From the NCBI GenBank assembly GCA_025360565.1, contig JANYBY010000099.1, positions 1-13,944 on the forward strand: DNA of 13,944 nt, read 5' to 3'. The translations under genes and the position numbers were made by a program. Below, in pieces: positions 7,194 to 13,944 of this stretch; positions within the stretch are counted from its first letter, which is position 1, and each line of letters opens with the position of its first letter. This DNA is from Bacteroidota bacterium. Lineage in GTDB: Bacteria > Bacteroidota > Bacteroidia > B-17B0 > Aurantibacillaceae. Under the pieces are notes generated by a model that saw nothing but the letters and a program-made list of their open reading frames with translations, made no database searches and had not been told where the DNA came from.

Positions 7194-9746
7194 TTGATAA
7201 AAAGGTTAAATAGTAAAGTAGTTTTCTTCCTTGCGGTGTTAATATCTTTTACGAGCCTGCCTATATATGCGCAAGTGCTACCAAAAGATACGTTAAAAAA
7301 AGTAAATGTTGATACTTTAGATACGTATTCGGACGATGAAACAATTGAAAGTAAAATTAATTATGGTGCCGAAGACAGCGTTGTTTATATGGCTTCCAGC
7401 TCTAAAGTTCTTTTATATGGAAAGGCTCATGTTGAATATCAAACTATGGATCTGAAGGCCGAGTACATTGAAATTGATTATACAAAAAATATTGTAACCG
7501 CTTTCGGTAAAAAAGACAGTTTAGGTAAAAATGTAGGCACGCCTATTTTTAAAGACGATCAGCAAACCATGGAGGCCGATAAAATAATGTACAACCTTAA
7601 AACAAAAAAAGGCAAAATTTTTAACGCGCTCACGCATCAGGGCGAATTATTAGTGATTGGCAACGAAATTAAAAAAGACAGCAGCAATATTATTTACATG
7701 AGGGATATGAAATGTATTCCCTGTAAGGATGCAGATGCCAGAACTATTTTCAGGGCCACCAAAGCAAAAATAATTCCGGACGATAAGATCGTGACCGGGC
7801 CAATGTATTTAGAGATCGGGGGCGTACCAACCCCATTGGCGTTGCCTTTTGGTTATTTTCCAAATACAAAAAAACAACACAGTGGTTTGGTGTTACCGCA
7901 ACCCGGTAATTCAACCACGCAAGGCTTTTTTTTAAAAGATGGCGGGTTTTATTGGGGAATAAACGATAAAACCGATATGATCATTAAAGGTGATGTTTAT
8001 TCGAACGGAAGTTTTGCAGTGAGAACAACGAACGATTACAATATACTTTACAAAGCAAGCGGAATGGTTAATTTAGGATTTAATCAAGTTAACCTTGGCG
8101 ATAAAGATGTTCCCAAAACATTCACTAAAAACAAAGCCTATAGCATTGGCTGGTTGCATACGCAGGACAATAAAAATAATCCTACAGTACGTTTCAGCGC
8201 CAATGTAAATTACGTAAGTAACCAAAGCATTAACCGTTTTAATTCCCTTAATTCAGGCCAATTTTTAAATAACACATTTCAATCAAATATTAATTTTACC
8301 AAAACATTTAAAATAGGTTCGATGAGTTTAAACGCTACGCACAGTCAAAACTCCATTTCAAAACGTGTTGATATTTCTTTTCCTTCATTAACATTTAACG
8401 TTAATCGTTTCTATCCTTTCCGTAGAAAAAATGCCATAAAACAAACCGTTATTGATAAGATTGGGATGAACTATTTGCTGGAAGCGAGAAATACATTTAG
8501 CGGCAAAGATACAACAGGTATTTTTAGCGGCAATATTTTAGATAGTTTGAAGTATGGGGTGAAACACTCTTTACCTATTTCAACAAATTTTAATGTGTTT
8601 AAATATTTTACCGTTACGCCCGCTTTAAATTTAAGTTCGGTTATGTTCACCAAAAGTGTGCGTAAAGAGTTTGTTCCAACATCAGATCTTTTTCCAACGG
8701 GCACAGTTAAAACTAGCATTGTTAATGGCTTTGTAGCCGGGTACGACGCTTATTTTAGTACTTCTTTAACTTCGAAAGTATTTTTTGATTATGTTTTTAA
8801 ACGTGGAAAAGTAAAGCAGATCCGTCATTTACTTATTCCTACTTTCTCTTACACTTATCGTCCCGATTTTGGCGATGAACAATTTGGTTTTTGGAAAAAA
8901 ATTCAAACCGATACATTCGGGCATACAACAAAATACAGCATTTTTGAAAGATCTTTATTTGCCGGCCCGGCGCAGGGAAAACAAAATGCTTTGGGAATTA
9001 ACTTAAGCAATAACCTTGAAGCCAAGATCAAGAAAAAAACAGACACTGGTTTTGTTTATAATAAAGCGGTCCTCATACAAAATTTAAGTATGACCACCTC
9101 CTATAATTTTGCAGCCGATAGTTTTAGGATGGCCGACATTGGGCTTTCAGCAAGAACAAAATTATTTAAGTATTTTGATGTGGTTGCAAGCTCCGCATTT
9201 GATCCTTACGCTTACGATAAAACTTTGCAGCGACGGGTAAAAACATTCGCCTATGATCAAAACGGTAATTTTGCAAGATTTAAAACCGCCACATTTGCCG
9301 TAACAACCAGTTTAAGCAACAATATGATCGAGGCTTTGAAAAAAGCGAAGAAGGGCCCGGCCGTTTCAAATGGCGTAGAGCAGGGTGTTGCAAGCGATCT
9401 AACCAAAAGTACAAAAGTGCCCTGGAACATTTATTTAAATTACGGCTTAAACCTTACGAGCAATAACCGTGTTATAACACCGGTGCAATCCCTAAATTTT
9501 AGCGGAGATGTAATGCCGACTAAATTCTGGAAAATAGGAATTACCAGCGGTTACGATTTTACCAATCAAAAATTAAGTTACACAAGCATTAATTTATACC
9601 GCGATCTGAAATGCTGGGAAGCCCGTATTGACTGGGTTCCGTTTGGTGCAAACAAACGTTACAGTTTAACCATTAACATTAAATCGGCCATGCTTAAAGA
9701 TTTTAGGCTTCCTGCAAAACAACATCAATGGTTTGATAATTTTTAA
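7194..9746 (+). CDS. lptD: LPS-assembly outer membrane protein LptD (Bacteroidota type)
   Basis: LptD inserts lipopolysaccharide into the outer leaflet of the outer membrane. The 850-residue product has a signal peptide at 1-26 (cleavage after LPIYA). An OstA/LptA-like jellyroll follows at about 45-170, including SSKVLLYGKAHVEYQ, then a conserved entry to the barrel with GGVPTPLALPFGYFPN. The remainder, to FDNF at the end, is rich in alternating beta strands of an outer-membrane barrel. Cysteines outside the signal peptide are C174 and C177 (CIPC) near the domain junction and C807 (LKCWEARIDW) near the end. In E. coli LptD, disulfides between the N-terminal domain and the barrel are essential, so a C174/C177 to C807 bond is an inference. 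The start is TTG; no in-frame ATG occurs before residue 66, and the signal peptide requires this start or one very close. Confidence 0.9.
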   Translation: MIKRLNSKVVFFLAVLISFTSLPIYAQVLPKDTLKKVNVDTLDTYSDDETIESKINYGAEDSVVYMASSSKVLLYGKAHVEYQTMDLKAEYIEIDYTKNIVTAFGKKDSLGKNVGTPIFKDDQQTMEADKIMYNLKTKKGKIFNALTHQGELLVIGNEIKKDSSNIIYMRDMKCIPCKDADARTIFRATKAKIIPDDKIVTGPMYLEIGGVPTPLALPFGYFPNTKKQHSGLVLPQPGNSTTQGFFLKDGGFYWGINDKTDMIIKGDVYSNGSFAVRTTNDYNILYKASGMVNLGFNQVNLGDKDVPKTFTKNKAYSIGWLHTQDNKNNPTVRFSANVNYVSNQSINRFNSLNSGQFLNNTFQSNINFTKTFKIGSMSLNATHSQNSISKRVDISFPSLTFNVNRFYPFRRKNAIKQTVIDKIGMNYLLEARNTFSGKDTTGIFSGNILDSLKYGVKHSLPISTNFNVFKYFTVTPALNLSSVMFTKSVRKEFVPTSDLFPTGTVKTSIVNGFVAGYDAYFSTSLTSKVFFDYVFKRGKVKQIRHLLIPTFSYTYRPDFGDEQFGFWKKIQTDTFGHTTKYSIFERSLFAGPAQGKQNALGINLSNNLEAKIKKKTDTGFVYNKAVLIQNLSMTTSYNFAADSFRMADIGLSARTKLFKYFDVVASSAFDPYAYDKTLQRRVKTFAYDQNGNFARFKTATFAVTTSLSNNMIEALKKAKKGPAVSNGVEQGVASDLTKSTKVPWNIYLNYGLNLTSNNRVITPVQSLNFSGDVMPTKFWKIGITSGYDFTNQKLSYTSINLYRDLKCWEARIDWVPFGANKRYSLTINIKSAMLKDFRLPAKQHQWFDNF

Positions 9747-9747
9747 A

Positions 9748-10317
9748 ATGCGAAAAAAAGTACATATTTATTTTTTATTTGTTTTTGTGATCGCGTTTTT
9801 GTGCGCGTTTCAATCTGATAAAAACGTTTTACTTTGGCAGCAAGGAAAATTACTGACCTGGGATGATTTTAACGGCAAACCCGAAAAACGTTTCGCGGCC
9901 GCATCAACCCATTATGATATTTTACAAACTGTTTCGGAGGCAAACCAAAAACCGATCACTGTAAAAGTAGAGGCCGTTTTTTTCAGGCACAAGTCGTGGA
10001 AAAATAAAAACTGGATCAACGAGAGCGTTTTAGTACATGAGCAAAAACATTTTGACATTGTAGAGTTATATGCCCGAAAATTACGAAAAGCCATAAGTGA
10101 AACTAAAGTTAAAAACCACGTCGATTTAATCACTAAAACGGATGAGCTTTATAAAATTTACGATAAAGAAATGGATGTTTATCAAGATAAATACGATGAT
10201 GAGACCGACGGCTCAATGAATGGTGATAAGCAAAGGGAATGGATGAAAAAAATAATGAAAGAAATAGCCGACCTTGATAAATACAAAGGAACAGTTATAG
10301 AAATCCTCTTTAATTAA
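9748..10317 (+). CDS. DUF922-family exported putative Zn-dependent protease
   Basis: The 189-residue product, counted from the ATG at 9748, has an N-terminal hydrophobic signal (residues 5-20) and would be exported. HEQKH (97-101) is a HExxH zinc-protease motif set in the pattern ESVLVHEQKHFDIVELYARK that marks DUF922. The N-terminal part (LTWDDFNGKPE, 36-46) is also typical. Proteolysis is suggested only by this motif; I know of no defined substrate. The ATG is two bases after the lptD stop codon, so the two genes are almost certainly co-transcribed. A TTG at 9733 would extend the frame back into lptD but adds a sequence that spoils the signal peptide, so I chose the ATG. A link to envelope maintenance beside LptD is inferred from position alone. 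Confidence 0.8.
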   Translation: MRKKVHIYFLFVFVIAFLCAFQSDKNVLLWQQGKLLTWDDFNGKPEKRFAAASTHYDILQTVSEANQKPITVKVEAVFFRHKSWKNKNWINESVLVHEQKHFDIVELYARKLRKAISETKVKNHVDLITKTDELYKIYDKEMDVYQDKYDDETDGSMNGDKQREWMKKIMKEIADLDKYKGTVIEILFN

Positions 10318-10320
10318 GGA

Positions 10321-10354
10321 TTGTTTTTATTTTCATTTTTAATCCGTACATTTG
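10321..10354 (+). promoter_or_regulatory. Promoter of the SAM riboswitch-metH transcript
   Basis: TACATTTG at 10347-10354 is an exact TAnnTTTG -7 box. A TTG at 10321-10323 lies 26 bases before it, the distance expected for the -33 element. Transcription should start near 10360-10365, just ahead of the riboswitch P1 helix. This is the only promoter in the window with both elements in place. Confidence 0.65.
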
Positions 10355-10371
10355 TCTCACGTTCTTTATAT

Positions 10372-10543
10372 ACTTATCAAGAAAGGCCGAGGGATACGCC
10401 CGCTGAAGCCTTACCAACCCTTTTTAAAATTAAAAATTAAAAATTAAAAATTGAGAATTTTCATTCTTAATTCTACATTCTTAATTTTCAATTTAGGAAA
10501 TGAAGGTGGAAAATCGTTCCGTTTAAAACCGGAGAAGATAAGT
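10372..10543 (+). ncRNA. SAM-I (S-box) riboswitch aptamer
   Basis: The leader of metH carries the S-box core. P1 pairs 10372-10378 with 10537-10543 (7 bp). P2 pairs 10383-10387 with 10408-10412, enclosing GAGGG and CCCGCTGAAG, with GA/GAA bases placed as in the SAM-I kink-turn and a GGG/CCC inner stem (10391-10393 with 10399-10401). ACCAACCC and AAGGTGG flank P3. P4 pairs about 10517-10521 with 10530-10534. SAM-I riboswitches bind S-adenosylmethionine and turn off methionine genes when SAM is plentiful, which matches metH downstream. P3 is unusually long because it consists of an AT-rich inverted repeat. Expression-platform details are given under the terminator. Confidence 0.93.
10427..10494 (+). 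repeat. AT-rich inverted repeat forming the riboswitch P3 arm
   Basis: Two 32-base arms (10427-10458 and 10463-10494) pair at 26 of 32 positions around the loop TTTC. The left arm is built from a 7-base unit, AAAATTA, repeated about four times. The right arm contains CATTCTTAATT twice. The composition differs sharply from the GC-containing aptamer core around it. It resembles the AT-rich intergenic repeats common in Bacteroidota and probably arrived as, or decayed from, such an element. Because it is self-complementary it can be tolerated as a long P3 helix. Confidence 0.75.
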
Positions 10544-10619
10544 CAGAGTTATATGAAATTTTAAATATTTAAACCATCATAAACCCTTCTGACTATAAAA
10601 GCAGAAGGGATTTTTTTTT
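10541..10619 (+). terminator. SAM-controlled intrinsic terminator with competing antiterminator
   Basis: The terminator is an 8-bp perfect stem (10584-10591 with 10602-10609), a 10-base loop and a run of nine T (10611-10619). The antiterminator is an alternative helix: AGTCAGA (10541-10547) pairs perfectly with TCTGACT (10588-10594), with a further G-T pair. It shares 10541-10543 with the 3' strand of P1 and 10588-10591 with the terminator stem. SAM binding should stabilise P1, free the terminator and stop transcription before metH; without SAM the antiterminator should form and allow read-through. Confidence 0.88.
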
Positions 10620-10650
10620 GTTTGAAATTAAAGTATTGAATTAAAAAGAA

Positions 10651-10700
10651 CTGTCACGTCTGGCGCTTGCCTGACGGCAGGCAGGGAGTCGAGACGACTC
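10651..10700 (+). repeat. Nested GC-rich palindromic repeat in the metH leader
   Basis: An 8-pair stem (10666-10673 with 10678-10685, one wobble, loop ACGG) sits inside an outer pairing of CGTCT (10657-10661) with AGACG (10692-10696). An alternative hairpin, GAGTCG-AGA-CGACTC, covers 10686-10700 and ends nine bases before the ATG of metH. The inner core is one base away from a perfect GCCTGCCGGCAGGC palindrome. This looks like a miniature palindromic repeat inserted between the terminator and metH. GC content is much higher than in its flanks. Confidence 0.65.
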
Positions 10701-10709
10701 AAAAAAAAT

Positions 10710-13700
10710 ATGAACATAGAACAAGAATTAGAAAAAAGAGTATTGGTAATTGATGGTGCAATGGGCACCATGATACAACAATACAAATTAACTGAGAAGG
10801 ATTATCGCGGTAAACGCTTTGCAGATTGGCATAAAGATCTGCAAGGCAATAACGATCTATTGTCTCTTACGCAACCCGAGATCATTAAAACCATTCACAA
10901 AGAATATTTAAAAGCCGGTGCCGATATTATTGAAACAAATACTTTCAGCGATACAAGCATTGCCATGGCCGATTACGACATGCAGGAATTTGTTTACGAA
11001 TTAAATTTTGAATCTGCTAAAATTGCGAAGCAAGCAGTTGCCGAGTTTTTGGCATCGCCCGAAGGCAAAGGAAGAGCGGGCGCATTTGTTGCAGGAGCAA
11101 TTGGTCCCACAAACAGAACTTTATCTTTATCACCAAATGTAAATGATCCCGGATTTCGCGCTATAACATTTGATGAATTGGTTACCGCTTATACCGAACA
11201 AGTTCGCGGCTTAATTGATGGTGGCGCCGATCTGCTTTTAATTGAAACTATTTTTGATACCTTAAACGCAAAGGCTGCTTTATTCGCCATTCAAAATCAT
11301 TGCAAATCAATAAATAAAAAAATGCCTGTGATGGTCTCGGGAACTATTACCGATGCCAGCGGCAGAACTTTATCGGGACAAACCACCGAAGCATTTTTAA
11401 ATTCTGTTTCGCATGTTAATTTGTTGAGCGTTGGCTTGAATTGCGCGCTGGGCGCAAAAGACATGAGACCTTATTTGGAAGAGCTTTCAAGTAAAGCGCC
11501 GTTTTTTGTAAGCGCTTATCCAAACGCGGGTTTGCCAAATCAGTTTGGTGAGTACGATCAGGATGCACACGAAATGGGACATCAAATAGAAGATTTTTTA
11601 AAAGCAGGTTTTTTAAATATTGTTGGCGGCTGCTGTGGCACAACTCCTGATCACATCAAAAGAATTGCCGAGTTGGCAAAAAATGCGAAGCCCCGCAAAA
11701 AACCTGAGGCCGATCATTTAATGCATTTAAGCGGATTGGAGCCTTACACCTTAACACCGGAAAGTAATTTTTTAAATGTGGGCGAACGTACAAACGTTAC
11801 CGGCTCTAAAAAATTCTTACGTTTAATTAAAGAAGGAAATTACGAAGAGGCGCTTTCTATCGCCAAAGATCAGGTGGATGGTGGCGCACAGGTAATTGAT
11901 GTGAACATGGATGAAGGCATGTTAGAGAGCGAACAAGCTATGACCCTATTTTTAAATCTGATCGCATCTGAACCGGATATTTGCCGTGTGCCTATCATGA
12001 TCGATTCTTCAAAATGGACAGTGATAGAAGCCGGATTAAAATGCGTGCAGGGAAAAGCCATCGTAAATTCAATTTCATTAAAAGAAGGTGAAGAAAAATT
12101 TATTGAACAGGCCAATAAAGTAAAACAATACGGCGCTGCTGTTATTGTAATGGCTTTTGATGAAGTTGGCCAGGCCGATACCTTGCAGCGAAGAAAAGAT
12201 ATTTGCAAACGCGCTTATGATATTTTAGTTGATAAAGTAAAATTTCCGGCGCAGGATATTATTTTTGATCCGAATATTTTTCCGGTTGCCACCGGCATGG
12301 AAGAACATCGTTTAAATGCGCTGGACTTTTTTAATTCAACCAAATGGATCAAAGAAAATTTACCGTACGCTAAAGTTAGCGGCGGGGTAAGTAATGTTTC
12401 GTTTTCGTTCAGAGGAAATGATCATGTGCGTGAAGCCATTCATTCTGCGTTTTTATACCACGCAGTAAAGAACGGAATGGACATGGGAATTGTAAACCCG
12501 GCTCAACTTGTAATTTACGATGATATCGAAAAAACACTTTTAGAATTAGTTGAAGATGTTTTATTGAATCGTCGTGACGATGCAACCGAAAGATTAGTTG
12601 ACCATGCCGAATCGTTAAAAGGAATTACTAAAGAAAAAACAGAAAAAGACGAAGAGTGGCGCAAAGGCACAGTAGAACAGCGTTTGAGCCATGCTTTGGT
12701 AAAAGGTTTGGTTGAACACATTGATGCAGATACGGAAGAAGCAAGATTAAAATTAGGAAGACCGCTTCATGTGATCGAAGGCCCTTTAATGGACGGCATG
12801 AATGTGGTTGGAGATCTTTTCGGCAGCGGAAAAATGTTTTTGCCACAGGTTGTAAAAAGCGCAAGGGTAATGAAAAAAGCCGTCGCTTATTTAGAACCAT
12901 ATTTGCAAGCGGAAAAAGAAGCAAATAAAAAGGCGGGAATTGTTGGAGACGGCAGGCAAAACGCGGGGAAAATTTTAATGGCCACGGTGAAAGGCGATGT
13001 GCACGATATTGGAAAAAATATTGTGGGCGTTGTGTTGGCTTGTAATAATTACGAGATAATTGATCTTGGCGTAATGGTTTCGTGTGATAAAATTTTAGAC
13101 GAAGCAAAAAAACACAATGTAGATGTGATTGGCTTAAGCGGATTGATCACGCCTTCATTGGATGAAATGGTGCACGTTGCCAAAGAAATGGAACGTTTAA
13201 AATTTAAAACGCCATTACTAATTGGTGGTGCAACAACCTCGAAAGTTCATACGGCGGTAAAGATCGCGCAAAATTATTCGGGGCCTGTGGTTCATGTGAA
13301 TGATGCCAGCAAGTCTGTCCCAGTAGCAAGCAGTTTAATTTCGAAAGAATTGCGCGATGCTTTTATGACTGAAGTAAATAAAGATTACGATCGGGTTCGC
13401 GAACAAAATAAAAATGCCCAATCGCAAAATAAATTTATTTCGCCGGAAGAAGCACGAAAAAATAAATTTAAAATTGATTGGGATAAAGTTGAAATAGTAA
13501 AACCAAATAAATTGGGTAACACTGTTTTTAATGATTACGATCTGAATGAAATTGCAGAATATATTGACTGGACACCTTTTTTCCATTCATGGGAAATGAA
13601 AGGATCTTATCCAAAAATATTTGATGATAAAGAACGGGGCGTGGAAGCAAAAAAATTATTTGACGACGCACAAAAAATGCTAAAACAAATTATTTCCGAA

Positions 13701-13944
13701 AAGTGGTTAACCGCAAAAGCCGTTGTTGGAATCTATCCTGCAAGTCAGGTAAATGATGATGATATTAGCCTCACCCTCTCTGAAGAAAAACAATTGTTCT
13801 TTCACACACTTCGTCAGCAAACTAAAAAACCTGCGGGCCAATATAATATTGCTTTGGCCGATTTTATTAAACCGGCCGTCATTGCGAGTGAGGAAGGAAC
13901 GAAGCAATCTATCGGAAAAGATTCCTTCGCTGCGCTCGGAATGA
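10710..13944 (+). CDS. metH: Cobalamin-dependent methionine synthase, 3' end missing or interrupted
   Basis: MetH transfers a methyl group from 5-methyltetrahydrofolate through cobalamin to homocysteine, giving methionine. From the ATG, 1,078 codons are open to the window edge; E. coli MetH has 1,227. The homocysteine domain (about 1-325) has the Zn cysteines C245, C308 and C309 (GLNCALG, GGCCGTT). The pterin domain starts near 355 (NVGERTNVTGS). The cap and cobalamin domains follow, with B12-ligand motif GDVHDIG and H765. The AdoMet activation domain begins around 925, with D953 in IDWTPFF. After LADFIKP (residues 1049-1055) the match to MetH stops: residues 1056-1078 are read from a palindromic repeat and replace the expected APK...DYIGAFAVT region. 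Whether the frame returns to MetH or ends as a truncated protein cannot be told here. Loss of this domain would prevent reactivation of oxidised cobalamin. Expression is controlled by the upstream SAM-I riboswitch. Confidence 0.93.
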   Translation, partial: MNIEQELEKRVLVIDGAMGTMIQQYKLTEKDYRGKRFADWHKDLQGNNDLLSLTQPEIIKTIHKEYLKAGADIIETNTFSDTSIAMADYDMQEFVYELNFESAKIAKQAVAEFLASPEGKGRAGAFVAGAIGPTNRTLSLSPNVNDPGFRAITFDELVTAYTEQVRGLIDGGADLLLIETIFDTLNAKAALFAIQNHCKSINKKMPVMVSGTITDASGRTLSGQTTEAFLNSVSHVNLLSVGLNCALGAKDMRPYLEELSSKAPFFVSAYPNAGLPNQFGEYDQDAHEMGHQIEDFLKAGFLNIVGGCCGTTPDHIKRIAELAKNAKPRKKPEADHLMHLSGLEPYTLTPESNFLNVGERTNVTGSKKFLRLIKEGNYEEALSIAKDQVDGGAQVIDVNMDEGMLESEQAMTLFLNLIASEPDICRVPIMIDSSKWTVIEAGLKCVQGKAIVNSISLKEGEEKFIEQANKVKQYGAAVIVMAFDEVGQADTLQRRKDICKRAYDILVDKVKFPAQDIIFDPNIFPVATGMEEHRLNALDFFNSTKWIKENLPYAKVSGGVSNVSFSFRGNDHVREAIHSAFLYHAVKNGMDMGIVNPAQLVIYDDIEKTLLELVEDVLLNRRDDATERLVDHAESLKGITKEKTEKDEEWRKGTVEQRLSHALVKGLVEHIDADTEEARLKLGRPLHVIEGPLMDGMNVVGDLFGSGKMFLPQVVKSARVMKKAVAYLEPYLQAEKEANKKAGIVGDGRQNAGKILMATVKGDVHDIGKNIVGVVLACNNYEIIDLGVMVSCDKILDEAKKHNVDVIGLSGLITPSLDEMVHVAKEMERLKFKTPLLIGGATTSKVHTAVKIAQNYSGPVVHVNDASKSVPVASSLISKELRDAFMTEVNKDYDRVREQNKNAQSQNKFISPEEARKNKFKIDWDKVEIVKPNKLGNTVFNDYDLNEIAEYIDWTPFFHSWEMKGSYPKIFDDKERGVEAKKLFDDAQKMLKQIISEKWLTAKAVVGIYPASQVNDDDISLTLSEEKQLFFHTLRQQTKKPAGQYNIALADFIKPAVIASEEGTKQSIGKDSFAALGM
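13879..13944 (+). repeat. Palindromic repeat inside metH, running to the window end
   Basis: The left arm TCATTGCGAG...GAAGCAATCT (13879-13888 and 13901-13910) is the inverse of the right arm AGATTCCTTC...CTCGGAATGA (13919-13928 and 13935-13944), with 9 of 10 matches in each block. The arms surround an 8-base centre and differ in their inner spacers (12 and 6 bases). Repeats of the TCATTGCGAG...GAAGCAATC type are widespread in Bacteroidota genomes, usually between genes. This copy is read through in the metH frame without a stop. It may continue beyond the window. Confidence 0.75.

Noticed and set aside
10421..10500. AT-rich tandem repeats as a CRISPR or replication origin
   Set aside because: The units are 7 bases with no spacers, and the stretch folds as the P3 arm of the riboswitch.
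12628..13107. 159-residue minus-strand frame opposite metH
   Set aside because: It lies over the conserved cap and B12-binding region of MetH and has an atypical composition rich in Leu, Arg and Pro.
13753..13944. Plus-strand 63-residue frame near the window end
   Set aside because: It is out of frame with metH, which is clearly coding here through LADFIKP.

Overview
The window is ordinary-to-moderately AT-rich chromosomal DNA of a Bacteroidota bacterium (class Bacteroidia). The evidence is a TPR/PD40 exported protein of the type linked to gliding and type IX secretion, a Bacteroidota-style LptD, a Zn amidase with a K/E-rich linker and SPOR-like tail, exact matches to the Bacteroidota sigma -7 box (TAnnTTTG) in front of several genes, no Shine-Dalgarno sequences, and short palindromic repeats of kinds common in environmental Bacteroidota. 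I cannot name the genus.

Layout. 16-1578 (+): exported TPR-PD40 protein. 1592-1753 (-): a 53-residue putative lipoprotein. 1798-3287 (+): mlaE-mlaF, the permease and ATPase of an MCE-type lipid transporter, overlapping by one base. 3342-4544 (+): HI0933/PP_4765-type flavoprotein. 4653-5441 (+): enoyl-CoA hydratase with its own promoter. 5446-7092 (-): N-acetylmuramoyl-L-alanine amidase, convergent with the hydratase and divergent from the next gene. 7194-10317 (+): lptD, then a DUF922 putative metalloprotease one base behind it. 10321-13944 (+): promoter, SAM-I riboswitch, intrinsic terminator, palindromic repeat, and metH (B12-dependent methionine synthase), which runs off the window end.

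Function. The left two thirds is dominated by cell-envelope biology: phospholipid transport (MlaEF), LPS insertion (LptD), peptidoglycan cleavage (amidase), and exported or lipid-anchored proteins. The right third is a methionine locus. Its leader can be folded by eye into a complete attenuator: SAM aptamer, a competing antiterminator, and a terminator.

The most interesting signals are at metH, where three different palindromic repeats sit within about 3.5 kb. One is an AT-rich inverted repeat that forms the P3 arm of the riboswitch. One is a nested GC-rich palindrome just ahead of the start codon. The third replaces MetH sequence in frame inside the AdoMet activation domain and runs to the last base of the window. 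A second genome-level signal is a strong codon-context effect: isoleucine is ATC after a codon ending in G and ATT otherwise. I found no defence system, CRISPR array, tRNA, rRNA, transposase or phage gene, and no clearly new multi-gene system.
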